This document shows, piece by piece, positions 22,801 through 34,374 of a stretch of DNA of 64,000 nt. Positions within the stretch are counted from its first letter, which is position 1. Each line of letters begins with the position of its first letter. Origin of the DNA: Acorus gramineus (Eukaryota; Streptophyta; Magnoliopsida; Acorales; Acoraceae). Made by a program: the position numbers and the translations under genes. The notes under the pieces are model-generated. The model saw nothing but the letters and a program-made list of their open reading frames with translations. It was not told the origin of the DNA and did not search any database. The DNA lies in NCBI GenBank assembly GCA_030737835.1, contig CM060851.1, forward strand, positions 6,301,635 through 6,365,634, given 5' to 3'.

Positions 22801-25800
22801 TTTTTATTTCTTTCTAGTAAAACACTCCCAACAAACAGCATCTGATATCAACTAAATGAATTTCCTTGTACACTCAATATCACTTTTTGGTTGAATCTGT
22901 GGGAAATTCCTACATCTTCAGAATCCCCCAAAATGTTTAGCATTCTCCACATTTCATTTTTCAAATATTCCTGCTAAAAAAAAACAGGACTCAATGGCCA
23001 TATTTAAATATCAAATCCATGCCCCTGACATAGAGATAGAACATTCAATTTTTTTCCTTATCACCTCATACTATAGATAAATGGTCCCTGCACAAACATA
23101 ATATATTTTTTCACAGAACTATTAAATAAAAACAAAACATTGAAAATTAAAGAGGGGTAAGGAATGTATAAGATGAGGTGATCAAAACCAGATTGTTTGT
23201 ATGAATCAGATCAACATGAAAGAAGTTAATCTTCAAAAGTAATTAGCATTATGTGAGGGAAACAATGTGAGAAAACCTATTTTCTTCCAACATTTTCCGC
23301 CATTGGCAAGGACAGCTTTTCTTAATGCTTCATCCTGCAAGGTGCCACTAAAGATTAGTAAGATATATGACACAACCAAGGCAAAGCTTCAGAACACCAA
23401 AAAGTTTAAAATGCACGCAATCAATAACATTCTACAGCCATCCTTCAGATAGAACGCCGAAGGATGCCAACAAATAAAAGATATACTATCTAACAATCGG
23501 TGATATCCAACACTCACATGCACAACATCCTAATAATAAAAATAAAATTGTAGAATAAGTAGAAGCAAATGCAAGATTTATTTTAAATGTATGCAACCAA
23601 TCAATAACATTTTAAAAGTTTAAAATGCACGCAATCAATAACATTCTACAGCCATCCTTCAGATAGAACGCCGAAGGATGCCAACAAATAAAAGATATAC
23701 TATCTAACAATCGGTGATATTCAACACTCACATGCACAATATCCTAATAATAAAAATAAAATTGTAGAATAAGTAGAAGCAAATGCAAGATTTATTTTAA
23801 ATGTATGCAACCACGTATGTTTACCTCTTCGAGTGTCCAACCACCCTTTGCTCTTCTTATAGGACCAGTGGTTCGCCTGAGGAAACAATCAAACTCATGT
23901 TAGATGGATGCACAGAATAAAACCTTCTTTATATAGAAGAAACACATTATTTATTTATTTTATTCATTGTAAAAATTCATATAGCGATCTTTGCAGATTG
24001 ATATTAAATATCGGTCCATCATCTAAACTAGATAGAGCACCGGATGGACATATTTCTAGATGACAAAGTCATCTGGCACTTGAACAAAGTAACTATGTGC
24101 AACGAACCAAATATTCCAATTGCAGTTTGTAAACACACATACACCCAATATATGTTACATTTAGCATCACTAGGACACAACCTTTCTCGACCTTAACTTT
24201 TTGTGCCCGATCACCACTTCTTCTAAAAAAAATGTCATTGGTAATGTGTAATTTAGACTTCATTCAAAAAATAAATGCCCTCTCATCACTGAGGTTGTCT
24301 GTAACTACCCCATATAGTACAGTTCCGACACAGTAGAATTTCACACATTCAAATAATAAACATCACTGTAACTATCATGAAAGACCTCTCATGGTGATTC
24401 TCCATAGCATCATCAAATCGGTTTTCAAATGTTCTAGATATTAAATCACTTGGTTCTCATCCATCATATAATCTTTGTGGTAAGCTATATCAACTTCAAA
24501 TATCAACTTATAGTCTTCCTGATTCTTCAAGATCCAAGAACTTTAAATCACCCAATTAATAATTATATATTACTGTACTTCTGGTTTTCTGCCGAAGGAG
24601 ATCAACACCTACCTAGTAATCCAAGCAAAAAGTCATCATCGACCATCCTCTCCCTTCTGCTTCACAGTGTACATCATTTTAATAAATTAAGCAACTACTG
24701 CAAGGAAAATTTGGCATGAAGCGAGCTATCCTTTTTCTTTCACATAAATAAATCAATCTAATTCATAAAGAAGAGCTAAGAATTTCAATGATACTCAGCA
24801 TACTTCTGATATTCACAATTTCTTAGACTAAAGTGCTATGAGATAAAGAACACCATTTTCTCTTCAGAAATTCACCATTTGATCATACTCAAATGCATCA
24901 CAAATACAAAATTATCAACATAATATGAACCACTTTTCTATCATGCATGGATTGATCGAAATGAGTCCTACCAAAATGCAAATAATTCCAACTTCAACTT
25001 AACAAGCTCCCAATCTGATATTCACAAGCTATTTCTCAGACCAGGAACACTATTTCGTTTCAGTATATCTTATTCATCAAAACAATTCCCCACAAGATCG
25101 TAATATATAACAACACCAAACACAACTGGACTTAAAGCATTAAATTCAGATTTTTCTCTCATAAGTCATAACTACAATCAAGAATTCCAAAATATCAACG
25201 TGATATGATCTACTCTTCGTGTACATGAGAAGTAATCAAACTGAGTCCCAATTCCAGTAACCTCAACATAGAAAACTTCCGTTCTGATATTCACAGAGTA
25301 CCTCTATTTCTCAAAAGGGTTGCAACTTACAAGCTAGATCAGTTCAAGACACATCAATAATTTCTCAATTACCCATTTAATTGAATTCCTCGACAAAACA
25401 ACATAAATTATATGCGATTACAGTCAGAAAGAAGTCCAAATCATCAACAATAGCCAATAAGATCTACTACTATCCAACAAGAAGAGAAGTAAAAACAAAA
25501 ACGCACGAACAGAAAAAGATACCGATGAGAAGGGGACGAATTGACCGGGCTATGAATGGCCGGAGACACCATACGCGGTGAGAACTCATAAGTACCCTCC
25601 GACGAGCTAGAAGCCACCGCCGACTGCCTGTTCACAACGCAACTCTGCTCGATCTTCACTGCCTTCATCATCGCATCCACCTCCGACGCCCCGACATCCT
25701 AAACCAAATCAAAGACATCCGAAACAAACAAATCTCCGAATCAAAAGAACCAAGAAGAATTTCAAGGGTTTCTAGGGATTCAGACCCGATAAGTCACCAA

Positions 25801-25924
25801 AAACAGATCGACAACAACCGAATAAGAGCTCAAAAGGACCGGAAAGAGACCAATCAGAAGAGAAGCTGGGATTCACCTGGAGATCGAGATTAATGGAGGG
25901 AATCGAAGATGATTTGCTCCTCAT
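19874..25924 (-). CDS. MYB3R: MYB3R three-repeat MYB transcription factor
   Basis: A c-MYB-like regulator of G2/M genes that binds MSA promoter elements. Exons, 5' to 3' on the minus strand: 25924-25877, 25698-25523, 23876-23825, 23334-23277, 22115-22021, 21931-21828, 21495-21367, 21272-19874. All phases join, giving 686 residues. Three MYB repeats carry the regular tryptophans: R1 W88/W108/W127, R2 W140/W160/W179, R3 W192/W211/W230. R2 has GKQCRERW and R3 has GRTDNAIKNHW, typical of MYB3R. The start is the ATG at 25924, which gives a 16-residue first exon in phase with the next. The long C-terminal exon is rich in SP/TP sites (possible CDK targets), contains SPPSILRR-like motifs and carries a 71-residue tandem duplication. 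Activator versus repressor class cannot be decided. The terminal exon may be alternative (see 18120). Confidence 0.92.
20118..20540 (-). repeat. In-frame tandem duplication within MYB3R exon 8
   Basis: Two adjacent copies (20118-20330, 213 bp; 20331-20540, 210 bp) encode a repeated segment of 71 and 70 residues. Each runs from SILRR through QTPGTA, VQTDEEKVP, SRLLSVKSPCNGN to DVSPP. The lengths are multiples of three, so the frame survives. The copies differ at scattered residues, and one carries an extra glycine. Confidence 0.9.
22141..22623. mobile_element. Putative MITE in MYB3R intron 4
   Basis: The left end CCCCCGTTTGG and the right end CCAAACGGAGG form 11-bp inverted termini (one mismatch) around 483 bp of non-coding sequence, immediately upstream of the acceptor of exon 22115-22021. 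No convincing target duplication is visible, so the class is open. Confidence 0.45.
23401..23812. repeat. 214-bp tandem duplication in MYB3R intron 3
   Basis: Sequence from about 23404 reappears with an offset of 214 bp and runs in parallel to about 23812. I count two differences in about 200 bp (GATATCC/GATATTC and CAACATCC/CAATATCC). It lies between exons 23334-23277 and 23876-23825 and changes no coding sequence. Confidence 0.92.
23877..25522 (-). other. MYB3R intron 2, no gene seen
   Basis: A 1.65-kb AT-rich intron between the exon with the N-terminal leader and the short exon that starts repeat R1. I saw no element boundaries. Confidence 0.6.
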
Positions 25925-25969
25925 CGATGCGTGAAAACCCTCGTTTTTTCGAAGAGGTGAACAAATCGG

Positions 25970-26216
25970 CCGTTGAACGCATAAAATAAAAAAATATAAA
26001 AAAGAGGGTATTAAAAAAAGGAAATAAAACTGGCCGAATTGACGGCGTTAGTGTTACCGTTAGGGAAACTCTCACGAAGGTGCGTATTTTGGGGTTAGTA
26101 AGAACGGCTACTGACGGTTTCCGTTAACGATGGAAAGGCCAAGGTTTTAAATCTCAAACGGCACTCTCTTGGGGTCTCTCTCGTTAAAAGTGGTGGGCGT
26201 TACGTGGGCCGTTGGA
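25970..26216 (-). promoter_or_regulatory. Cluster of MSA-like AACGG cores upstream of MYB3R
   Basis: Six AACGG cores, the core of the mitosis-specific activator element (consensus YCYAACGGYYA), lie within 245 bp starting 46 bp upstream of the MYB3R ATG. They are at 25970-25974(-), 26057-26061(-), 26103-26107(+), 26121-26125(-), 26157-26161(+) and 26209-26213(-). The sites at 26054-26064 and 26206-26216 each match 10 of 11 consensus positions. MYB3R proteins bind this element, so self-regulation or cell-cycle control is a reasonable inference. TSS unknown. Confidence 0.55.
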
Positions 26217-26827
26217 TTTGTGAAAGGTGATTTTGGACTGTTGGATGGAGGATAGGTTAAAAGGTAACGTTAGGGGTTATTTTGCTTTTTTCGAAGGAGG
26301 TTTTTATTTATTATTATTTTATATATTTTGGACGGCTGTGATGTACGTTTGAAAAAAAAGGTCCTTTTGACGGTGATCAGACGGATAAGAGAGGGCTTCA
26401 GTGATCCCACTGTTGGGATTGGTGGATCCAGTCAGATAAAGATCTGATGTATTGTAATAAAGGACGTGGCACTATTAGAACCGTCTATTCATTGTGTTTA
26501 ACAAAAGGAGAGATTTAAGTAGATTGTCTGATGAGGATTTTGTGCAAGCATCATCGGATATCAATGTTAAATTAAAATTTGATTTTGATTCAATTTGTCC
26601 ATCTCCATAAGTTTTAGTGTAAAAATTATATATTAATCATGCATGAAATATTATTTTTATGATTTTATGTTTGATAAAATAACAAGAGTAAAGTTTGTTA
26701 ATTAATGTATAGAAAAATAGTGAATTTCATGGTTTTATATTCCATTTTCTGTCTTTAAATTGTACTATTTTTTCTATATTATGATATTCCATCCATTGTC
26801 TATTATTTATTTATGGAGAAATTAATT
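26217..26827. other. Intergenic upstream of MYB3R, no gene seen
   Basis: AT-rich sequence between the MSA-like cluster and a foldback element. I found no coding sequence or clear element. Confidence 0.5.
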
Positions 26828-27324
26828 AGGGTCCATTGTCATCCATCTATTATTTTTAGATCCTTGAAATTTTTTAATTTTTTTACGTCTCTAAGGCAGT
26901 GAAAAATTATGTTTAGGTCCCTCCAGTCGCATGTTGTTCAAAAATATCAAAAGTAATATTGCCCAATTTTTTTAAGGTTAATGTGTTGGGAAGTATTAAC
27001 AATGTACTATAGATATTTAACAATGTAATGGGGAGTGTTTACAATGTACTTAAATAATTGGGCAGGAGGCATTTTATGCGAAGGTTAACAAGGTATTGAG
27101 GAGTGTTAATAGTGTATTAGATATACTTAACAATGTATTGGGGAATGTCAACAGTGTACTAAAATAATTGGGCGGGGGGGGGGGGTTGGGCATTTTTAAT
27201 ATTTTTTAACAACATCTGACTGGAGAGACCAAAAGACAATTTTTTTACCACATCAGGAATCTAAAGAAAACTTGAAAATTACCGGGGACCTAAAAATAAT
27301 AGATGGGTGACCACATGGACCCCT
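26828..27324. mobile_element. Foldback MITE with 8-bp target duplication AATTAATT
   Basis: The termini AGGGTCCATTGTCATCC (left) and the complement of a right end reading AGGGGTCCATGTGGTCACCC start long inverted arms of about 100 bp. They are flanked by AATTAATT on both sides (26820-26827, 27325-27332). The centre holds two diverged copies of a unit rich in TTAACAATGTA...GGGGAGTGTT...AATAATTGGGC, plus a G-run near 27171-27185. The target duplication is AT-rich and so less diagnostic. hAT or Mutator-like origin cannot be separated. Confidence 0.65.
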
Positions 27325-27332
27325 AATTAATT

Positions 27333-27898
27333 TTTTCTTTATTTATTAAAAGAAAGTGACCTAATTTTAATTTCTTTTTACTGTCCCATAAATTTAGACA
27401 ATCACTTATATCCATTCATTTAAAATTTAATATTTCAAATCAGAATTAGATAAATCATAAATATATTTTAAAATCATATTTAAGTAAATATACTAATATA
27501 TTTAAAATTTTAATAATTCAAAATTAAAGATATTCATTATCTCAATTTAATTCTATTAAAAAAATTAAATGAAATTAGTTTTTTTTTAATGATTCAATAT
27601 TTTATAAACATTTCATCTATGTTATTGGTATCTATATTATGGTTACATCTTCTACTTTAGGTCCATGTGCATTTGACATTGCATAAAACTAGTATCTAAA
27701 GTAGATACACTCACTTGGGAAGGCCAACAACATGACAATAGCTCATGTCAACACTATAGAAAATACCAACTGACCAACCAACTGTTCAGAGGACTAACAA
27801 TGATAAGTGAGCCTTGAAGACCCCAACCATTTTTAAGCCTATATAAATGAATGTACTTCTCCATGTTGGTAACTTTTTCTTTTACCTAAAAACCAAGG
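27333..27898. other. Intergenic, no gene seen
   Basis: AT-rich, no recognisable coding or structured element. Confidence 0.5.
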
Positions 27899-27906
27899 GT
27901 GTGTTG

Positions 27907-28437
27907 TAGGGCTGTAACTTGGGCGGGTTGAGTTCGGATTGACTCCAATTTGAATCCAATCCGAATTCTAAACTACTCAATCCTAATTCGACCCAATCCG
28001 ATTTTTAACCCGAATTGGATCAACCCGAACCCAACCCGTAATTAAATAAACCAACCTGACCTAACCCGAATTGGACCAACCCGACCCAACTCAATTTTCA
28101 ACCCAAATTGGACCAACCCGACCCAATCCGATTTTCTAACATGATTTGCAAATTAAATAAATCAACTCAACTCAACCCGTAAGATTAGCTATGTTTACCT
28201 AAAATTTGGACTACCTAAATTAAAAGCTACAGAATGAACGACCATGATTTTTTTTTAACTATTAATTTACAAGTTTGGGTTGGGTCGGGTTGTGAGTGAG
28301 GCCAACTCGAACCTAACCCGATTTGTGAGTCAACCTGAATTGGCCAACCCAAACCTGATTTGATCAACCTAACCCATGTAAAAATCGGGTTCAATTCGTC
28401 GGATTCGGATTCAACCGGACCCAAGTTGCAGCTCTAG
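27907..28437. mobile_element. hAT-type MITE with perfect 8-bp target duplication GTGTGTTG
   Basis: A 531-bp element. Ends TAGGGCTGTAACTTGGGCGG and (right, complemented) TAGAGCTGCAACTTGGGTCC are inverted repeats, and GTGTGTTG flanks both sides (27899-27906, 28438-28445). An 8-bp duplication and short TIRs indicate hAT. Most of the interior is a degenerate array of AACCCGACCCAA-like units in both orientations, so the whole element can fold. Confidence 0.88.
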
Positions 28438-28445
28438 TGTGTTGT

Positions 28446-29549
28446 GCCAAGTGAGAGAAATAAAAGAAAATAAAAATTCTCTTTAATTATCTAAAAAGTT
28501 GTTGCTTGTGTGAAACAAAGGAAAAAAGCTGCCCTCACTTTCCTTATGTTTTTTTGTCTTATTATGGGGGGGGGGGGGGGTTTCCTCACCCCTAGAGGAG
28601 GGAAAGTGAGAAAATATGTGATTCTCTCTCCATACCAACAAGAACGATCCAAGAATCATTCATGTAGCTTGTGATTCTTGCTTATGTTTTTTTTTTATTT
28701 AATCAGATTTGATTTATTGAATAGATCTAAATTATTTTATTTATTAAATAGATCTTTTTTTTTTTTTTGTATCTTGTTTTTGCTTAACCTATCTAGACTG
28801 AAATATTAGATCTATTTGATGGGTTTTTTTATTTATTTGTTGAATAGATCTAAGTTTTTTTTCTTAACATATATAATAAATTTAAATCTTAGGGTGTGTT
28901 TGTTTTTTATTTGTGGTTTGATTTTTTTTTGTTGGTTGGACGATGGTATATTTTTGGTTGGTTGGATGATGGTACGTGTGTTTCTTAACAGATCTCATGA
29001 ATTGAAAGTCAGCATAGATTTTATTTCACAACTAACATCAGCATATTGAATTTCTTTTTTATTTTTTCTCATAAGCTGGGTGTTTAAACCGGTCAATTTG
29101 AGAATTTATTTTTCTCCTATTATTAAAACATCAATAATTTAAATTTTTTATTGGTATTAAATAATATATACATTGGCCCAACAGAACATTAATTATACCT
29201 TAAACTAGGATCTCGTTTTCATGCTTTTCGGTAATGTCTGCAAAAGCATTATGTCCATTAATTGGTTCCAAAAGGTGTATCAGTGTATGTGGAATCAATT
29301 ATCCTAAAAAGCTTTCAATGTGAAGATGTCGAAAATAAAAGCTAACTAACTTCTATTCTGATTTTATTCTTCTTTTCTTACTTCAACGTCTTCTAGCAAG
29401 TTAATCCCGCGTCATATGTATTGAATGTTTTTTTCCGAAGGCATACTTTGTCTAATAAAACACATAAACATATAAAAATAAATATATGTTTCAATAATTT
29501 AATGCTTACATATTTATATTTTTCTAATCTAGTATATACAAGATAAAAG
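28446..29549. other. Intergenic, with 15-G run
   Basis: AT-rich sequence. Positions 28566-28580 are a run of G. Nothing coding is recognised. Confidence 0.5.
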
Positions 29550-29618
29550 TAGGGATGATAGTGGGATAGAGTAAATAGGAAACCCGACCTGACCCTATTA
29601 AAACATGTTTGGTCCCCT

Positions 29619-30716
29619 CAGAGGCGGATCCAGAACACTTTTTTCCGGTGGGCTGAATTAATCTTTTCATAAAAAAAAATTTCTTGATAAAAATATCAAA
29701 TTTTCTTTTTTGGTAGTCAAATGATACACTTGAAATAAAATAAATTCATCAAAAGATTAAGTAAAACCAAACAAGTTCATTAATACAAAAGCTAATAATC
29801 AAATACTATATTAAAAAAAAATATTAAGTAGAGAAATTCATAATCAAAGTTCAGTCGAGAGTAATTTAGATAAATTAAAAAAACCATATAATAAAGCATT
29901 ATTGAAGTTGAGCCTGCTGTGTTTTAGAGAGTAGAAATCATCTATTATCGAATCTGAATCAATAATTTCAGCAAATTCTCTTCTTATTTTCTTCTTTTCT
30001 TTTAGTGAAATACAATCCTCCACTTAAAATCCATCTAAAATTACAATCTACATAAAAAAGATATTCCAAAAAAAAAAATTCAAATGTTATATGAAAAAAA
30101 TCACAAATACAAACTCAGTTTAAAAAGTTTTGATTTAGTTTTCTTATTAGACACCGAGATAATCAAGAATAATTCCTCATTTATTTGGAATAAAATAAAT
30201 GTCAATAAAACATAAAAGCTGACAAAAAATTCCCATTGATTCTTCCCACTGCACACCTTGATTTTATATACGGTATATTCTTTGACACCAATCAATATTT
30301 TACCAAATAAACTCAAAATCACACCAACAAACATTGTCAAAATATGAAATATCTAAATGCATCTACAAAACATATAATAAATCAAAAGAATTAAAGAAAA
30401 TTTACAAATAAAATCAAATTCATACATACTGTTTAGTGTTGGTGAAGGGGGTAATTTATTCATTGATGGCTCGCCGGTTGCAAAATATTCTTAAAAAAAA
30501 GATGCTCAATTAGGTAAATTGAAGTTTATATAACAAGTTATTTTAGGGTTTTTCTAAAAAAAAAACTGGGTTGAACTAGTGTTTTGAGGGTTTTTGAACA
30601 AAATATGGGCTGGGCTTTATTGGGGGTTTCCTAAAAAAATTGGGCTGGACTACTATTTGGAGCTTTTTTTTTTAACAAAATCTGCCCGGCCCAGCCAACC
30701 CATGGGCCCGCCCCTG
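29619..30716. mobile_element. Non-autonomous hAT element, 8-bp duplication GGTCCCCT
   Basis: A 1,098-bp element. Left end CAGAGGCGGATCC and complement of right end CAGGGGCGGGCCC are 13-bp inverted termini with three mismatches. GGTCCCCT occurs exactly on both sides (29611-29618, 30717-30724). The interior is AT-rich without a transposase frame. It inserted into the element spanning 29550-31208. Confidence 0.85.
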
Positions 30717-30879
30717 GGTCCCCTAAATGTCGAACCCAACTGGCTCGTTCCAACCCGATGAAAATATGAGAATGGTTTGGGATTCAAGAACAAAACCTGA
30801 CCCATCCCATTATACCCTATTGAATCACTTATTTCATCATAATTAATATAATACATAAGTAAAACTTACCCATAATATA

Positions 30880-30930
30880 TTATTATTATTACTACAACTA
30901 CTACTACTACTACTACTATTACTACAACTA
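30880..30930. repeat. ATT/ACT trinucleotide microsatellite
   Basis: Short imperfect run of ATT then ACT/ACA trinucleotides inside the outer hAT-like element. Confidence 0.8.
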
Positions 30931-31208
30931 CATTTGATGAAATATTTAAACATGTATCAAGTAATATTATATAAGATAATTATTTAGTCTATAATCTAAA
31001 AAGAATAACAAATAAAAAAAATATTGAGAAATTGAGATTCTTAATTTCGTTTCTTTCAAAATGAGATGGGATATAACGGGTTTGAGTTATTTGAAAACCC
31101 ATTGGGACGGAATAATCAAACCCATCATGGGTTTGTGATGTAATATTTTTAGCGGGTTTGAGATTGAGATTTACAAACTTATCCCAACTCGACCCGTTGC
31201 CATCCATA

Positions 31209-32699
31209 GATTAAAAGAAAAATGAGACTACATGAATGACTATGACAATTGAAAAATGTTATACTCAATTCTTTTGTAGTTCCAGAGGCAGTAAGTTCAT
31301 GTTTTTCATTTTTTTAAAAATCATATTAACCCATTTAGTTAGTGAGGAATATAAAAAGTTCACTGAATTGAATGATATCATTTATATAAAAAAAAGAAAA
31401 TGATATGTCCAGCTCTTATTGTAGCCCCAATTGTCCTTCATATTATTTTTTTTTTAAATCATACTCTCTAAATGAAGTGCATGTTGTTATATGAAATGAA
31501 GGATATACTGAGATACATTAGTGGATTTTTTTTCAAGTTAAAAAAATGATAAAAAAATTTATGTCATATAATATGATAGAATCTCATGTACTATGACAAC
31601 GCTAATATATACTATATTAACATAGTATACGAGATTATAGAACAGATTGTAAAACGGACTGATTATATCAGCGCTTAAAAAGGATTCAATCTCTATTACA
31701 ACTCCGATTACAGTTCGTTGGTGTTTTTTTTTTTTTAAAAAAAACCATCTTATAGAAAATCTGACAAATTTTCAACGAACAGCACTCCGAACGTTATGAA
31801 CAGGCTTGACCCATATCGGTTATGGGCTGCCTTTGTTGGCCTCTTAGCTAGGTGAACATCCTCCAGGCTCCAGAACCCAAACGTCAAATTATTTTTAAAC
31901 CAATTATTGAGACATGTCATCCTATCACTTATGGATGAGATTTTTCGCTTGCCTTTGTCTTCGCATAGCATATTAGGCGTGGTGCCATGGGTCTGGAAGC
32001 TCCTCCATCGTCTCTAAGCCTCTCTTCTTGCTCTTTGACAAAGTTTCGTTCTTTGGGATGATTTTAAGATAGCATTTGAAAACACAGTTTGAAAAGTATG
32101 CACACCTTTTGAGGGTGTAATGATGGTTGCTTTATAAAACACACATTTCGAGGTACAGTTTAGAGATAAAATCTAGTAATGATGATGTATTTAAGTTAAT
32201 CTGTTTGATAACAGCTTTCAACTTTTAATGATGATTTATTTTAATTGATGTGACCTCAAAAACTAAAAACTGTTTTTAGGGTTTGTTGTCAAACATGACC
32301 TTTGTATACTGTGCTTCTCTTTCTATGCTAGCTCCACAAAAGGTGCCGATTACAGACTCCGCACAACTAATGTGTTTAATTTTTATTAGTTTGAGTCAAT
32401 TTTTTATGTCATGGTTTAGGTAACCGAATCATTATATTTCCCTTGTTATTGGTGATAAAAGTTCTTTCACAGATTATGGATAATTTTACTACAATGTGCA
32501 GTGTCAATTGCTTTGTAAAGCACAAGAAATTTATTTCAAGTACGATGCTCACAAGGATGCTGATACAACCAATAATTCATGCAGTTATAACAACGGTTTT
32601 ATAGCTTAATTTTTTAGTTTGCTCCTTTATTTGAAGACACATACATTTATGCATAGATTTTTTTATTAATGTTGTATATCTTTTGAATAAATGCATATA
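31209..32699. other. Intergenic, contains a MITE-like A/T-rich segment
   Basis: No gene seen. A segment near 31450-31540 (TCATACTCTCT...ATGAAGT...ATACTGAGATAC) reappears, reverse-complemented, near 63855-63940, suggesting a shared non-autonomous transposon family. Its ends here are unclear. Confidence 0.45.
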
Positions 32700-33066
32700 T
32701 CCATAGGCGTATGGACCATCTGGAGAACTAGAAATGAAGTGATATTTTTAGGCGTGAGAACATATCATGAGAACATGTGAAAATTGTTTCAGAGGTATAT
32801 ACGGGATTGGGAATGTCACTTAGCGAAGACGGATAAGGTGCGTTTCAACAATGAGAGAATGGTCTTAGGAGCGTAAGTGCAGGGTGCGTAGCTTTTGGTT
32901 AGACAGTTTTTCTAACCAAGGCTAACTTTTTAGAGGACTTTCACTTTCTTTCTTTTGTGTTTTTGTTGTTTCTCTTTTTTTCATTATTTTTCAGAGTTTG
33001 TAATTCGAAATCATAAATAAAATTCATTAGCTAATTTTTTATTTTATTTTTTTATAAAAAAAAAAC
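32700..33066 (+). mobile_element. LINE 3' tail with poly(A)
   Basis: The plus strand begins with the VWTIWRTRNEVIF motif of a LINE polymerase tail, soon hits a stop, and continues through a T-rich 3' region to an A-run at about 33056-33065. That run is the expected end of a target-primed insertion. Only a few hundred bases of the element are present. Confidence 0.72.
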
Positions 33067-34369
33067 TCTTTAACACCGTAAAAATGATCAAATCCCCTTG
33101 TTTGTGTGTGAGAGAGACGCGGCTGAGATGATTTCGCATCCCTCGCTACGCCACGTGAAAATCAAAGATTCCTTTGTATATATATTCAAACTCGTGACGA
33201 TTTAGCCTTCGTCGTTACATGCACGCATGTCATTATCACGTTTTGCCACTTTAACTTCTCTACTTTTGATTGGTTCACGAGTAACATGTTTATACATGAA
33301 CATAAGAGCTATTTCTTCTTCGGTTATAATTTATATTTTTGTTTATCTTATTAGAATACAATTATGTTTTTAAATAAACAAAAATAAAGTATTACTCTAT
33401 CGACCCTAACACCCTATTATTCGTGAAACGAAGACTTACTTTTATCCAAATGTCAAGAAGAACTAAAGTGAATGGTGCTTTGATTCGAGGGTTAAAGTGC
33501 ATATAATCCCCTGAAAATTATCGTATATTTATATCGTCTTCTCATTTCATCGAATATCCATAACCCCCTATTTTGTGATTTGGTTAAGAATTTAACCTCT
33601 TTAGTTAATTGTCCGTAAAAAATAGAAGAATATGATAGGAATATTCTATTTGTTATCAATCGAGTGAATTCAAATATTCATATAACCTTTTTTGCAAAAA
33701 AATAAAATAAAATAAAATAAACACAAATAAATGACCAAAATATCATTTCATCAAATACCACCCGATTCCATCTTCTTCCTCAACGGTCACATTTCTAATA
33801 ATTGTAATGGTTCACAATTTAAACCCCATTTATCTCCTTTCTTCTTCTTACCTATGTTTCCACGCATCACCGTACCATTATTTCTTCTATTTCAATTCCC
33901 TTGTTTCAAAAACAAATTGTATGTTTTTTCTTCTTTAGGAGAGGTGATAGCGGAGAGAACAGTGAAAGAGATAGGGTCAAGTGAAAGAGAGCAGAGAGAG
34001 AGATGAAAGCTCTCTGTTTGGGAGTGGTGACGGCAGATTTGTTATTTGGGCCTGGGAAAGATGGAATTCGGTTTTAGTTTTTTAAGCTTAGAGAGGGTAT
34101 CAGGTATTCAGGCCAGGGTATTTCGATCTTTTTCACGAGTCAAGTTAATTAAGTTAGCCATTACAATGGTTTGACAAGATAAAGACACAGAGTTATATAC
34201 ATTTAACGTAATAAATTTCAGGTTATTTGAATGTTTGATAAAACGAGGGACCCACATGGATATCCAGTAATTGTCTAAGTCACTTAAATTCAAGACCTTT
34301 TTGTTATATTTAAATATTTAATAAGATATATGTTTTTATAAAAAAAAATAAAGCATATTTTTTAATGAA
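33067..34369. other. Intergenic, no supported gene
   Basis: AT-rich, with an AATAA-repeat near 33700-33720. A 91-codon frame at 33731-34006 has no family resemblance. The words near 33490 resemble the ends of Mutator-like elements, but no matching end was found. Confidence 0.45.
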
Positions 34370-34374
34370 TTGCA

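Larger units (their letters stand above)
29550..31208. mobile_element. Outer hAT-like MITE hosting a nested element
   Basis: The left end TAGGGATGATAGTGGG and the complement of the right end (TATGGATGGCAACGGG) are imperfect inverted termini. Flanks GATAAAAG and GATTAAAA resemble an 8-bp duplication with differences. Its sequence, rich in CCCGACC/CAACCCG words, is interrupted by the element at 29619-30716. Once the inner element is excluded, the outer one is about 550 bp, similar in size and word content to the hAT MITE at 27907. Confidence 0.55.

Noticed and set aside
27907..28437. Interstitial telomere repeat
   Set aside because: The words are AACCCG/ACCCAA variants, not the plant telomere unit CCCTAAA, and the block has hAT ends and target duplication.
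33731..34006. 91-codon frame in intergenic DNA
   Set aside because: Low-complexity Phe/Ser-rich composition without homology I can name.
33480..34360. Possible Mutator-like element suggested by GGGTTAAAGTGCATATAATCCCC
   Set aside because: No matching inverted end or target duplication could be found.
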